This document shows positions 40,701-43,672 of a DNA stretch of 64,000 bases, in pieces. Under the pieces are notes generated by a model that was not told the origin of the DNA, made no database searches, and saw only the letters and a program-made list of their open reading frames with translations. The position numbers and the translations under genes were made by a program. Origin of the DNA: Bedellia somnulentella (lineage: Eukaryota > Arthropoda > Insecta > Lepidoptera > Bedelliidae); assembly GCA_963576735.1 (NCBI GenBank), contig OY755177.1, positions 18,662,001 to 18,726,000 on the forward strand, read 5' to 3'. Within the stretch, counting starts at the first letter, position 1. The number at the start of each line of letters is the position of its first letter.

Positions 40701-40989
40701 GTACATAAATCATCTTTTCTTATTATTTTCTATAATAATAATCTTATTTTACAGGGACCAAGAAGTATTCAAAGAACGCCAACAGATAGTAAAACAGCAT
40801 GTTCCCCAACTAATAGGTCACATGACCGCCAACACTCTAACCAAAGACGATCTGACAGCTGTCAAAGATGGGTTGGCCAACAACGAGCAGTTGAACAAAT
40901 TAGATCTGTCAACTTTTGGCCAATCGACGTCCCAACCACGTAGAAGGGTACAATGTAATCCGCAATGTCAGACTTTACGGTTATGGTGA
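4787..40989 (+). CDS. MNS1: MNS1, axonemal coiled-coil protein (9 exons)
   Basis: Nine exons join in phase to give 503 codons: 4787-4792, 4863-5039, 9567-9797, 12657-12886, 13740-13904, 35104-35182, 35647-35850, 37556-37740, 40755-40989. All internal introns are GT-AG. The product is almost entirely charged alpha-helix (trichohyalin/plectin-homology type). Colinear landmarks with vertebrate MNS1 (about 495 residues, recalled from memory) include a LRELTKKLQAGY segment in exon 3, a YEDSLIEKSMIEDI segment in exon 4 and a KQHVPQLIGHM C-terminal segment in exon 9. Family knowledge: MNS1 is a microtubule inner protein of motile cilia and sperm flagella, needed for doublet stability and outer-arm docking. 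Intron 5 is 21 kb and filled with nested transposons. The only weak donor is after exon 2 (GAA|GTTAGT). Confidence 0.9.
4863..5039 (+). CDS. MNS1: MNS1 exon 2
   Basis: Fifty-nine codons, phase 0 at both ends, charged helix. Donor GAA|GTTAGT is non-optimal. It corresponds to the N-terminal region of the protein. Confidence 0.8.
5040..7017. other. MNS1 intron 2, first part; nothing recognised
   Basis: AT-rich intron sequence. Open frames at 5919-6212 and 6480-6881 have no recognisable domain or splice logic. Splice phases of exons 2 and 3 match without an extra exon here. Confidence 0.4.
7018..7190 (+). mobile_element. RTE-type LINE 3'-terminal fragment
   Basis: The + strand reads a decayed RTE-like pol terminus: GRRWRWWW.., then a TDDLVKIAG segment, W..AA (TAG) DRSLWRSLGEAYV, QQWK and TGA at 7188-7190. 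The ending LGEAYVQQW followed by a short tail is the hallmark of insect RTE elements. One internal stop marks it as dead. Confidence 0.7.
7325..9540 (+). mobile_element. Helitron, non-autonomous
   Basis: Begins with TC (TCTATACATATAATAAATCT) after a host A, and ends ..GAAGTCGCGGGCACAGCTAG before a host T. This fits Helitron insertion between A and T with a CTAG-type end. The 3' terminus has the expected short GC hairpin (CGCGAACGAAGTCGCG). Inner sequence is non-coding and includes (TTTGTCTG)n near 7445. A SINE (8481-8727) is nested inside. The 5' end is inferred from a second element with the same start (38983). Confidence 0.6.
8481..8727 (-). mobile_element. SINE B, full length
   Basis: About 245-bp element. 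On its sense strand it starts GCTGTGTAGTGTCGGCTTAG and ends in a CGTGAGTATATGTATGTATG tail. Internal landmarks are GGCGACTAACAGTATTGGGG and TGGCTGAGGAATTTC. It is the reference for the other B copies. No pol III A/B boxes were seen, so it may be a LINE-derived tail rather than a tRNA SINE. Confidence 0.85.
9567..9797 (+). CDS. MNS1: MNS1 exon 3
   Basis: Seventy-seven codons, phase 0/0, acceptor TTTCCCAG, donor CAA|GTAAAC. It contains the family landmark LRELTKKLQAGY. The acceptor lies only 26 bp downstream of a Helitron 3' end, so the branch-point region is probably Helitron-derived. Confidence 0.9.
9945..11240 (+). mobile_element. Helitron/Helentron-like relic with OTU fragment
   Basis: Starts near a GC-rich head (GGGGGCACGGCAGTGCCCCT) and continues with a dispersed-repeat-like body (CACTCACTGACTCACTGACA at about 10175). 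It then carries an OTU-type gene remnant at 10875-11233. Boundaries are uncertain. Assignment to the Helitron group rests on the known association of OTU domains with these elements. Confidence 0.35.
10875..11233 (+). pseudogene. OTU-like cysteine protease fragment
   Basis: ATG at 10875 opens 57 codons containing IPGDGSCLFHSLSYSMYG. This is the D-G-x-C catalytic signature of OTU deubiquitinases (Asp and Cys of the active site). Homology is lost after about residue 45. A second frame (about 11037-11233) encodes a basic tail ending in KSKRKKYTYKK and TAA. The catalytic His region is missing, so it is a broken, probably transposon-borne copy. Confidence 0.55.
11241..11932. mobile_element. Long-TIR element (188-bp arms), copy 1
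   Basis: CCCACCAAAAACATTAAATG starts an arm at 11241-11428 that is repeated inverted at 11745-11932 with about one mismatch. The 316-bp centre has no convincing ORF. It interrupts the OTU-bearing relic. Flanks show no clear target duplication, so the superfamily is open. Confidence 0.8.
11933..12237. other. Unassigned sequence
   Basis: Right flank of the long-TIR element. A - strand frame (11861-12118) encodes a hydrophobic stretch (WTLLAIIIICMKMY) but lacks splice or start support. It may be the continuation of the interrupted older repeat. Confidence 0.3.
12238..12414 (-). mobile_element. SINE B, 5'-truncated, with (CCTTA)n
   Basis: Covers the tail-proximal about 165 bp of SINE B. It stops at AAAATCCCTTA, where a (CCTTA)3 run begins. 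Confidence 0.8.
12657..12886 (+). CDS. MNS1: MNS1 exon 4
   Basis: Starts phase 0 after ATATTTCAG and ends with two bases of a Lys codon before GTTAGT. It carries the conserved YEDSLIEKSMIEDI stretch. Confidence 0.9.
12887..13344. other. MNS1 intron 4; nothing recognised
   Basis: AT-rich intron sequence without a recognisable repeat until the SINE at 13359. Confidence 0.4.
13359..13610 (+). mobile_element. SINE B with target duplication
   Basis: Complete copy from GCCGTGTAGTGTCGGCTTAG to (TATG)n. Flanked by an 11-bp duplication TATCATACCTA (13345-13355 and 13608-13618), which shows target-primed integration of this family. Confidence 0.9.
13740..13904 (+). CDS. MNS1: MNS1 exon 5
   Basis: The first base completes the Lys codon from exon 4. 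It ends with AT before GTAAGT, and the Ile codon is completed 21 kb away in exon 6. A SINE begins about 20 bases after the donor. Confidence 0.9.
13926..14174 (+). mobile_element. SINE B, TCACTACCCC subfamily
   Basis: Differs from the main type by CTTAGAATGTCACTACCCCT, CTACCCACGGGTGTCGTAAG and CCAACGATACTT. This subfamily recurs at 35984, 56212, 62537 and 63178. It begins about 20 bp past the exon 5 donor of MNS1. Confidence 0.85.
14175..14726. other. MNS1 intron 5, left part; nothing recognised
   Basis: No gene or named repeat seen before the inverted repeat at 14727. Confidence 0.35.
14727..14788 (+). repeat. Left inverted repeat of the nuclease element
   Basis: GTGGAGCGCCGTAAGG followed after about 20 bases by CTCGGAACCCAGGGCCAGTC. 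It matches the right repeat in inverted orientation, 16/16 then about 27/29, with one 11-base length difference between. Confidence 0.75.
14985..14990 (-). terminator. Poly(A) signal of nuclease gene
   Basis: AATAAA on the - strand, 56 bp beyond the stop at 15046. It is the first such signal downstream. Confidence 0.5.
15046..15728 (-). CDS. Nuclease gene C-terminal part with CXC-like tail
   Basis: Contains HAFTGCDTTSAFF, whose Asp corresponds to the last metal ligand of FEN1-type nucleases. Then follow about 150 residues including a QTWLGKEILPEEWGW segment. A one-base break near 15200 (CAAAACAGG) leads into GCGASCGCRKSGLNC, CLECNGDSC and a (Asp)n tail. Cys spacing resembles the tesmin/CXC domain. 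The SINE insertion 15671-15728 separates it from the upstream part. Confidence 0.65.
15671..15728 (-). mobile_element. 5'-truncated SINE C inside the nuclease gene
   Basis: On the - strand: GGGGCTAACTTGATCTG.. TATAATATGTCCGTATGTAT, ending in an ATT run. It is flanked by ATATT duplications (plus-strand AATAT at 15666-15670 and 15724-15728). The same 3' end terminates the full-length tRNA-Ser-like SINE at 48213-48470. Excising 58 bp rejoins EHI to LFLHAFTGCDTT in frame. Confidence 0.85.
15729..17255 (-). CDS. Nuclease gene: FEN1/PIN-like core
   Basis: Nearly 500 residues in one frame (ATG-like Met at 17199; frame opens further upstream through TSRLWISYF). Metal-ligand candidates appear in FEN1 order: Asp in YVIDGGMLLHG, Asp in IYVVFDGY, Glu/Asp/Asp in CQAETDADRLI, and two Asp in VVSEDVDVLVLL. 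Family knowledge: these acidic clusters bind two metal ions in FEN1/XPG 5' nucleases. N-terminal to the core is a LHLQTIERMIPYFHASGHF segment conserved in the family. The core has no internal stop. Confidence 0.7.
17244..18302 (-). CDS. Nuclease gene: middle segment
   Basis: About 350 residues, no recognised domain. Ser/Thr-rich with helices. It joins the upstream frame at an A(8) run (18286-18293) and the downstream frame at a short A-run near 17262, each needing a one-base correction. Confidence 0.55.
   Translation of the reverse strand: MAPKKIIEICNALDFCGSYKEAIIYEASATFTSPVKIKAGTFVQFVHDNADFNVNTLDGKDTFHNLGSIEIVTPSDRIETREPIKRLDKIPTETTISDQAHIPLQIYPASAGEGLKKLQIKISEQEPNLTPTVSSKLNVLWMYLKFKINNDFPGWNGFMNLLTSTHDFDTSSIIFLPFIYASPSDYNTLYTAMKTSVDNAKSLNMKTCIVTFDQSLYIKSRDITSAICLSDEMLTVVRLGSFHTLMSYMGSIGYIMAGSGIKEALSTVYAENSIDHIMSGRAYARAVRAYILLQLTLSRLIYDDLLKNNSEFQTLIADETNANIFEMFNYTEITEIIGFQSLNEVFKKFYML
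18271..18996 (-). CDS. Nuclease gene: second zinc module and helical region
   Basis: Begins in frame with RIVGVLDLVAQDAKYHADC. The His/Cys pair AKYHADCYMRL completes the zinc module whose CxxC lies in the previous frame. Then come about 220 mostly helical residues ending at LHRKFGSKK, where the frame changes at A(8). Confidence 0.6.
   Translation of the reverse strand: MVGVLDLVAQDAKYHADCYMRLKTTVKQSQRDKKIHPVTIQVDAAMEQIFKYIEENDDCQFSLAELKSIVTIDHIPDDKTIKMRLMNHYEDNIVFSSKFGSNTIICFKKQQYEILSDNWYSQRSKHDEEEEYRILKAAGEILRRHIRTQVYDNKMYPASDKIFNHVHETIPKSLSFFLSEIILNGKRGTPEFINHYQTKCASIAHAIISAVRPRSFISSLHVALAVTLHRKFGSKKNNRNM
18990..19500 (-). CDS. Nuclease gene: N-terminus with zinc modules
   Basis: ATG at 19500 in AAAATGGG. 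Encodes NNGCLICDKIGC, then a VHSVCRQKYINKG motif. After a frame change at an A(8) run (19206-19213) it encodes NKCFLCEKEAD. The second frame change is at AAAA near 18995. Acceptor TTGTTACAG at 19513 lies just upstream of the start, supporting a spliced 5' UTR. Confidence 0.6.
19607..20200 (+). CDS. LINE ORF: SGNH/esterase-like domain
   Basis: The open frame contains YDEYTTIVILFGSSIGL, a KFIFCTLPYIYNY strand and a DVFFTLDVNKFI segment. This is the order of strands in the esterase-like domain of CR1-group LINE ORFs. The catalytic N-terminal Ser block is cut off or decayed. An exact 60-bp duplication (19844-19963) doubles 20 residues. It ends at TAA 20198-20200, next to a T-run where a one-base change would join the endonuclease frame. 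Confidence 0.55.
   Translation: MGLRFGEILNDHIHQTVTNYCYTGAPFNYIIDKVTLGEYDEYTTIVILFGSSIGLNKKILKKSISQLLEIQKKHKCKFIFCTLPYIYNYMSKHNNDIHMFCTLPYIYNYMSKHNNDIHMLNNFIFNMTSRQSDVFFTLDVNKFIPYSRQRSGTIYIPLNKKRTIAKLLAYHISNPPLFNIRENLLTICDGGNHNLNF
19844..19963 (+). repeat. Exact 60-bp tandem duplication
   Basis: 19844-19903 and 19904-19963 are identical, starting TTTTGTACCTTACCATATAT. The duplication keeps the frame. Confidence 0.95.
20188..20997 (+). CDS. LINE ORF: APE-type endonuclease
   Basis: Contains CFCVSEHWL (catalytic Glu), KACGGSAIFIKN, VSVYRAPYSQ, IICGDFNIDLL (Asp/Asn) and the terminal SDHSGLFV (Asp-His) motif of apurinic-like endonucleases. It runs without a stop into KIIVKKRSI, where the copia element begins; the frame resumes at 30663. 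Confidence 0.85.
20998..21166 (-). repeat. copia 3' LTR
   Basis: Plus-strand start TAAAGGAAACTCAGTGCTAC, end CTACTCCAATA. Pairs with 30490-30657. Confidence 0.9.
21319..21328 (-). promoter_or_regulatory. copia polypurine tract
   Basis: AAGGGGGCGA on the - strand, directly after the pol stop (21332-21330) and upstream of the 3' LTR. Confidence 0.5.
21330..21502 (-). CDS. copia pol, C-terminal part
   Basis: Continues the RNase H end after the gypsy insertion: RTKHIDIRYHFIREAI, then ..VADIMTKCLHGPR and TAA. KHIDIRYHFIRE is a strongly conserved copia RNase H motif. Confidence 0.85.
21503..22061 (+). repeat. gypsy 5' LTR
   Basis: TGTAGGATACC.. to ..ACATACCACTAT. Differs from the 3' LTR by T versus C in GTATAG(T/C)GTATG. 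Confidence 0.95.
22063..22077 (+). promoter_or_regulatory. gypsy primer-binding site (tRNA-Trp)
   Basis: TTGGTGACCCCGACG directly follows the 5' LTR. TGGTGACCCCGACG is complementary to the 3' end of insect tRNA-Trp (from memory). Confidence 0.75.
22097..22996 (+). CDS. gag: gypsy Gag
   Basis: 299 residues from ATG at 22097. Capsid region includes VHLPTFWPDKPALWFGQLEA and a LLMYEELGDRRPSQFLRHL segment. A basic RS-rich stretch follows, then the zinc motif CWYHGKFGSQAQKCVKPC (C-x2-H-x9-C-x3-C, i.e. CHCC). It overlaps pol by 88 bases in the -1 frame; I did not find a classical slippery heptamer. Confidence 0.9.
   Translation: MSDSEYDSSTSTLRGRPNPATVTQPHEQVIENAPMTSTSADVCKVGVHLPTFWPDKPALWFGQLEAQFALAGISKDNTKYYHVIANLDSKYAAVVEDLITLPPSTDMYVKLKTELIKRLSLSKENRVKQLLMYEELGDRRPSQFLRHLQQLAGADVPDEFIKTIWTSRLPNSIQSILACQEGSPLATLAELADRINDIAPPSPNVAMASSSSASHKDSAIDLLTKQVAALTRHVEALTTGRESRTRNRAKRHQRSRSASTRSQSSYRKYPMCWYHGKFGSQAQKCVKPCDFSENSKGSR
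22909..26088 (+). CDS. pol: gypsy Pol (PR-RT-RH-IN)
   Basis: 1059 codons to TAG at 26086-26088. The true product starts by frameshift from gag, so the first ATG is nominal. Protease FLVDTGSDLCVFP; RT with YAYIDDFLVFS; RNase H starting LVTDASDVALGAVLQQ; integrase zinc finger (H-x3-H in HSFSH, C-x2-C in CLNCQ); core Asp in VHIDLIGPLP, Asp in VTDQGRQFES and Glu in NGLVERFHRQLK. No inactivating change was seen. Confidence 0.93.
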   Translation: MLVPWKIRQPSAKMRKTMRFFGKLQGQSIMATDDCPINTGRLFVTDRSSKTQFLVDTGSDLCVFPRTALRERRKKTSYQLCAANGTKIETYGYVKFNLNLGLRRDFAWHFVVADVTKPIIGVDFLSYYNLLVDCRNQKLIDCTTKLSSLASVAVTSSISSVKVLTGDSKYHKLLELFPDITRPAGTPRTSKHNTVHHIRTTPGPPISCSPRRLAPDKLKIAKKEFEDMFSSGTARPSKSPWSSPLHLAQKKDEGWRPCGDYRLLNSRTVPDSYPIRHIHDFAHSLSGCTVFTKIDLIKAFNQIPVSEADICKTAITTPFGLYEFPFMTFGLRNAGQTFQRFVDEVTRGLDFVYAYIDDFLVFSRTQEEHEQHLLLLFERLKAYGIVINVSKCVFGAPEVAFLGYRISKDGTQPLPSKVQAIIDFPIPTTVKQLRRYLGMINFYRRFIPRAAELQAPMNDLLGGSVKGSHPVNLTDKSLEAFNQSKKSLSEAALLAHPNCQAKLALVTDASDVALGAVLQQFVDGNWQPLAFFSRKLSPSQQKYSPYDRELLAIYEGIKYFRHMVEARHFTVYTDHKPICFAFHERKKDCSPRQYRHLDFISQFTTDIQFISGKDNVVADTLSRVEVLEDPVSMQSLAKAQESDSELLSFLNDDSSSLRLRKMPIGDGHLNIYCDVSTSNPRPFVTKFYRKQIFDNLHSFSHPGASASAKLVSQRFVWPGLRKDCRDWTRACLNCQRTKITRHTSAPLGTFPLPRARFQFVHIDLIGPLPPCLGFRYCLTAVDRFTRWPEVVPLADITAETVARALVTGWFSRFGSPQVIVTDQGRQFESAIFGHLSKMVGFTHRRTTAYHPACNGLVERFHRQLKTAIMCHADTNWVEALPLVLLGIRSAFKEDLQSSSAELLYGEPLRLPGEFFVPSTTGTTDLSDFTARLKQFHENLKPVPAARHNKDKIFIFKELSSSSHVFLREDSLRGSLQPAYTGPYQVLERGDKVFKISIKNKTVSVSIDRLKPAFLIQDCLPTNNLSLNIPHTNNVPSSSPESIKTTRSGRHVRFPDYYRP
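26101..26111 (+). promoter_or_regulatory. gypsy polypurine tract
   Basis: GAGGGGAGTAA immediately before the 3' LTR at 26112. Confidence 0.7.
26112..26670 (+). repeat. gypsy 3' LTR
   Basis: Same length as the 5' LTR, with one base difference seen. Followed by AGTTC and then copia sequence. Confidence 0.95.
26671..30381 (-). CDS. copia Gag-Pol polyprotein, N-terminal part
   Basis: About 1237 residues from ATG at 30381 to the gypsy junction. Gag; zinc knuckle CWICKLNGHKASDC; protease WYLDSGCSNHM; pre-integrase WHKRLAHLNR; integrase HTDLCGP, SDNGSEF and PEQNGVAERANR; RT with IDQWDVTTAFLYGKL and VIYVDDIFVF; RNase H with VDADWGGS and SSTEAEY. No stop before the gypsy insertion at SHNRT, beyond which the frame resumes at 21502. 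Single-ORF copia organisation, no env. Confidence 0.92.
30481..30489 (-). promoter_or_regulatory. copia primer-binding site
   Basis: GGTTATGGG on the - strand directly next to the 5' LTR. Drosophila copia primes with an internal fragment of tRNA-iMet using GGTTATGGG.. (from memory); the same is inferred here. Confidence 0.65.
30490..30657 (-). repeat. copia 5' LTR
   Basis: Direct repeat of 20998-21166 with several substitutions (for example CACAGTGG versus CACAGCGG, CATACGTC versus CATATACC). Confidence 0.9.
30663..33086 (+). CDS. LINE ORF: reverse transcriptase and C-terminus
   Basis: Resumes exactly after the copia TSD and reads through linker, RT and C-terminal domain to TAA 33084-33086, apart from the MITE at 32473-32700. 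RT motifs: YRPISILPVMSKIFEK, HPKQFGFTKGRST, LFCDLTKAFDCADH, GVPQGSILGPFLF and VLFADDTSLIF (catalytic ADD). The C-terminal region resembles CR1/jockey-group proteins (ILQKRAIRAIYNL). The stop at 32498 lies inside the MITE. Confidence 0.88.
32473..32700. mobile_element. 228-bp MITE, PIF/Harbinger-like
   Basis: Ends GGGCCAGTTTTTTGATCCGT / inverted ACGGATCAAAAAACTGGCCC, about 26-bp TIRs with one mismatch. Flanked by TAA and TTA, the 3-bp TWA target typical of PIF/Harbinger with one presumed later change. Inside, GGTTA/TAACC subrepeats recur. Excision rejoins DSLR to ELFKTINIM. Confidence 0.8.
33087..33271 (+). mobile_element. LINE 3' UTR and (TATCT)n tail
   Basis: Contains GCTGAGTTTCTTACGGGTTC and GACGTTCAAAAAATAGAG, a 3'-UTR layout common in insect LINEs. 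Ends in TTTTTATCTTATCTTATCTT. Confidence 0.7.
33427..33865 (-). promoter_or_regulatory. Putative 5'-UTR exon and promoter of the nuclease gene
   Basis: Lies between the LINE tail and the right inverted repeat. Read on the - strand, a GC-richer block (33590-33680, with the palindrome AACAGCTGCTGTT) is followed by GTGCAGTGAGTG, a possible initiator, and ends at donor ATA|GTAAGT. No TATA box was seen. Inferred from position and the splice site only. Confidence 0.35.
33866..33917 (-). repeat. Right inverted repeat of the nuclease element
   Basis: On the - strand GTGGAGCGCCGTAAGG, then CTCGGAATCCAGGGCCAGTC. Counterpart of 14727-14788. Confidence 0.75.
33918..34451. other. MNS1 intron 5, right part; nothing recognised
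   Basis: AT-rich, no coding pattern seen. A repeat-like stretch with TTTATTGCATACAAAACAAC near 34150 may be an old LINE tail. Confidence 0.35.
34452..34720 (-). mobile_element. SINE A, head missing
   Basis: Tail (CATAA)n on the left, then body CGTTCACGCCGAATATCCCC, ending at TTAACCACACATAT. The tRNA-like head is absent. Confidence 0.85.
35104..35182 (+). CDS. MNS1: MNS1 exon 6
   Basis: Seventy-nine bases between TTTCAG and GTAAGT. It completes the split Ile codon and encodes an ARRRKWEQQQ-type helix. It marks the right side of the transposon-filled intron. Confidence 0.85.
35484..35555 (+). tRNA. tRNA-like sequence, probably a pseudogene
   Basis: A-box-like TAGCTCAATTGGCAGAGC forms a D arm (GCTC/GAGC). 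B-box GCGGGTTCGATCCCCG forms a T arm with one mismatch. The anticodon arm and acceptor stem do not pair convincingly, so it is a decayed tRNA or SINE head in MNS1 intron 6. Confidence 0.4.
35647..35850 (+). CDS. MNS1: MNS1 exon 7
   Basis: Sixty-eight codons, phase 0/0, acceptor ACTTTTCAG, donor GTAAGT. Glu/Arg-rich coiled coil. Confidence 0.9.
35984..36228 (+). mobile_element. SINE B, TCACTACCCC subfamily
   Basis: Full length, GCCGTGTAGTGCCCGCTTGG to TATGTATG. It abuts the tail of an inverted SINE A copy. Confidence 0.85.
36232..36603 (-). mobile_element. SINE A, full length
   Basis: Complete tRNA-derived copy in inverted orientation. Head GTGATAGCTCAATGGGTAG (A box) and GTTCAAATCCCGGGTCG (B box), then the central body and (TTATG)n tail. 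Confidence 0.9.
36822..37071 (+). mobile_element. SINE B with target duplication
   Basis: Complete copy flanked by TTCAAACACC (36808-36817 and 37072-37081). Confidence 0.9.
37072..37555. other. MNS1 intron 7 remainder; nothing recognised
   Basis: No repeat or coding signal apart from the pyrimidine tract and acceptor of exon 8. Confidence 0.4.
37556..37740 (+). CDS. MNS1: MNS1 exon 8
   Basis: Acceptor TTTTTTCTCATAG, donor TTG|GTAAGT with a split Trp codon (TG|G). Encodes YDDMMAQSIEKEREKER and following helix. Confidence 0.9.
37741..38184. other. MNS1 intron 8 start; nothing recognised
   Basis: AT-rich intron sequence, no coding pattern. Confidence 0.4.
38185..38297 (-). mobile_element. SINE B, head half only
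   Basis: Starts at CTCCAACCGCATCGCCCAAA and ends at the normal head GACACTACACAGC; the tail half is missing. Confidence 0.8.
38474..38712. mobile_element. SINE B, rearranged (inverted halves)
   Basis: Left 37 bp is an inverted tail (ACATACATACATATACTCAC, then GGCTATGAATCC). The rest is + strand SINE B body (GTAAGAGGCTACTTAGCG to CTCTGGCTACTCC). This fits a 5' inversion during integration (twin priming) or two fused copies. Confidence 0.6.
39456..39530 (+). tRNA. tRNA-like sequence inside a Helitron
   Basis: TGGCGTAGCGG (A box) and CCCAGGTTCGAATCCCGGG (B box, T arm with one mismatch), 75 bp. Acceptor ends do not pair, so a functional tRNA is unlikely. It may be captured DNA or a SINE head. 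Confidence 0.4.
39824..39957 (-). mobile_element. SINE B fragments
   Basis: CCACTTTTGGAAGTTGAATG to CATCGCCCAACAATCAC in - orientation. It is followed by a + orientation tail scrap (GGTTGTGAGTATATTAAGTA). Confidence 0.6.
39961..40336 (+). mobile_element. SINE A, full length
   Basis: TAACCGTGGTAGCCCAGTGG head (A box), TGTTCAAATCCTGGGTCG (B box), 200-bp body, (TTATG)n tail. Nested in the Helitron. Confidence 0.92.
40755..40989 (+). CDS. MNS1: MNS1 exon 9, stop and C-terminus
   Basis: Acceptor ATTTTACAG. Completes Trp, then encodes the conserved KQHVPQLIGHM region and ends with TGA at 40987-40989. The last about 85 coding bases and the 3' UTR are tandemly repeated downstream. Confidence 0.9.
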
Positions 40990-41930
40990 AAAAATATTAT
41001 AAATAGCGGGAAATTAATTGCAGAAAATAAAGTAAAAATTTTAAATGGTGCAGTCATCGAAATGATTTGTGAAATTATGGTTCTGTGATCTATTTTCATA
41101 TATTAGATTATTCATTAAAGCTGTATAATTGATAAAACAAGCATGGAGACAGATTGTAACGCATACCAGAGTGCATAATGACATATATAATAATTCAAGT
41201 TACATACAATATGATTAGTCAACTACGGCCAATACACTTTCCAAAAGAGGGTGCAATGTAATCCGCAATGTTGAATTTTACGGTTGTGGTGAATTGTAAA
41301 GAATGAGAATTTTACTGCAGAAATAAAAATGATTTTTTGAAATTGTCGAATGATACAGTCATCTAGCTGATTTAATTATTGAAGCTATCTGAGAAATACA
41401 ATTACAGTAAAAACTAATTGAATAAACCAAGTATGGAGTCAGATTGTAACTCAAAACTGTGCATAATGTTGTTTGGTTGTATTCGATAAAATGAAGTGTG
41501 AAATTGACAAATGGTATAGTCATCTAATTTATTTATTTAGTCTGTCTGAACGAATGACAATAACAGCAAAATTTTTATTAAAAAACCCAGCTTAGAGGCA
41601 GATGTTACCAGAATGCATAACAACATCTTTATTAATTGTAGTTACATATAATATTATCTGTCAACGTTTGGCCAATCCACGTCCCAACGCAGGTTGCAAT
41701 ATGTCAGACTTTACGGTTATGGTGAAAAAATATTATAAATAGCGGGAAGTGTATTGATGATATGAAAAGAAAGAGTTTTTAAATTCACAAATGATACAGT
41801 AATCAAAATTATTTACTTATTCAAGTTGTCGAAATAAAATACCATGTATAATAAACAAAACATGCACAGATTGTATCTCTTTAAAAGTGTGCACAATGTC
41901 ATTTTTGATCATTCCGGTTGCATATAAAAC
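40905..41930 (+). repeat. Degenerate tandem repeats of the MNS1 gene end
   Basis: The last about 85 coding bases plus 3' UTR recur downstream: copy 1 at 40905-41200, copy 2 at 41218-41470, a partial copy at about 41500-41640 and copy 4 at 41657-41930. Landmarks: GACTTTACGGTTATGGTGA (40971, 41707) and its variant at 41273; TGATACAGTCATC; GGAGACAGATTGTAAC. Copy 4 matches copy 1 better around the stop codon than copy 2 does. Confidence 0.8.
41026..41031 (+). terminator. MNS1 poly(A) signal
   Basis: AATAAA 37 bp after the TGA. The downstream repeat units carry further AATAAA-like sites that could act as alternatives. Confidence 0.5.
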
Positions 41931-42268
41931 GTTTATTTCGTGTGAGAGCGTGTGTCACCTGAAAAAATAGGAACTAACACATGATCCATACAAAATTTGA
42001 CACTATCTTACTTGTCACATGACCCACTTTGCTCTATGTTTGTAACATTGTTCCTGCTAGTTACTTAGATGGATATGGTTTTGTAAATTTATGTCAATAT
42101 AAAGATTTGTCTGACAGATTTATAGTTTGTTATAACTTTTCAAAGTATGTACCTGAATTTATATAATATTAATATTTTTTATGAAATTTATTGTGATACA
42201 TATTTAATAAACAATTCTGCAATATAATCGATATTTAATTTTTAAGTCTTTACAAAGTCTTTACTTTC

Positions 42269-42520
42269 GCCGTGTAGTGTCGGCTTAGAATAACACTACC
42301 CCATTTCTACCCGTGGGTGATCGTAAGAGGCGACTAAGGGTATAGAGGCTTTTTAAGTGATTTTTGGGCGATGTGGTGGGAGACCCGACACCAAAAACAT
42401 TTATTATTACCATCTTTTCCCCAATCAACTTCCAAAAGTAGCTGAGGAATTTCTCGTTCCAAAGCTCTGGCGACCCCGTTAAGGGATTTATAGCCGTGAG
42501 TATATGTATGTATGTATGTT
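42269..42520 (+). mobile_element. SINE B, full length
   Basis: GCCGTGTAGTGTCGGCTTAG to (TATG)n; followed 40 bp on by a second tail-half copy. Confidence 0.88.
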
Positions 42521-42559
42521 ACAAAAAGAAACAACGATTCTGGGTTATGTATTTTGTAA

Positions 42560-42670
42560 CCCATCATCATCAACCTTTTCCCCTCTCGACTTCCAAAAGT
42601 GGCTGAGCAATTTCTTATACTGACGCTCTGGCTACCCGTGAGTTATAACCGTGAGTATATGTATGTATGT
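42560..42670 (+). mobile_element. SINE B, tail half
   Basis: CCCATCATCATCAACC, CTTCCAAAAGTGGCTGAG and a GAGTATATGTATGTATGT tail. Head missing. Confidence 0.75.
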
Positions 42671-43672
42671 CATTCTTAATCTTTATAAAGATAATATTAA
42701 ATGGTACTTCTCTCGTTTCCCTGATCTCTCATCGCCAATCCTCACAAATTAAAACTTTGTTTATTAAATAGACACTTAAATGAAACCCATTTTCGGTCCT
42801 AATCGGCAAAACTCGTTGACATAGCACGAACGAGGTAGAAAGAGAGCAAACAAGTATTAGAACGGGTAACAAGGTACGCAAACCGTATTTAAACATTGGA
42901 ATTAATTTCAAATACGGTCCTGCATATTAATTTGAGTAGAGTGGATACAATTTTAATAGATTATATTGTTGCAAGTTCAGGAAATTTTACTACATTTTAC
43001 CATACTTTAAAATAATATTTATTAAGTTCCATAATTCACGTAAAAAGATGCTTAATCGTAACAGAAAATATACCTGCATAGTTAATTTTTATGAAACGCG
43101 CCAAAACATGATGATTGTTAATAACTCAATTTATAAAAAATGCAAGATTAAAATTACAAATTTTTGAAAAATTTTCGCGTAATCTAGAAAAATGCTTCAA
43201 AATATTAAAACTTTTGTTATGACAGCACCGACATTATACTACATTGTCCTATCTTGCCATCATATTATCCTTTCTCTCATCAGCTCTCACTTAATACCAT
43301 TATTTTCCATAGAAACAAAAAAAAAAACATATTGCACAGAAACACGGTCACCCTACAATATCACATCGTTAGCATTTTTTCGCAATAAAGAAATAAAATC
43401 TGCCACGTCAGCAGTTGTCGCCCTCACTTAAGGAGATAAAGATCCGTAATAATGCAGATACAGTTAAATGGGTGTTTCTGTCGGTATCCTTGGACCCTTT
43501 TCATTTTATATTTGAGTTGAGGGGAACAATTAAAAATTAAACTGTTCGCTACTTGGAAAAACAATGTTGAAAATGCAATGCATGAATTAGAGTGCTTTGC
43601 TTTCAATCCGTATAACTGTGAGGAGGTGACTGAGAAGGTTTCTCTGCTAATTGATTTTCAGAGGACACTTTT
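42671..43672. other. Intergenic; no gene seen
   Basis: AT-rich. Near 42810-42850 CATAGCACGAACGAGG distantly recalls the GCACGAGC MITE ends found in DRC11 introns, but no full copy is visible. Confidence 0.35.
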
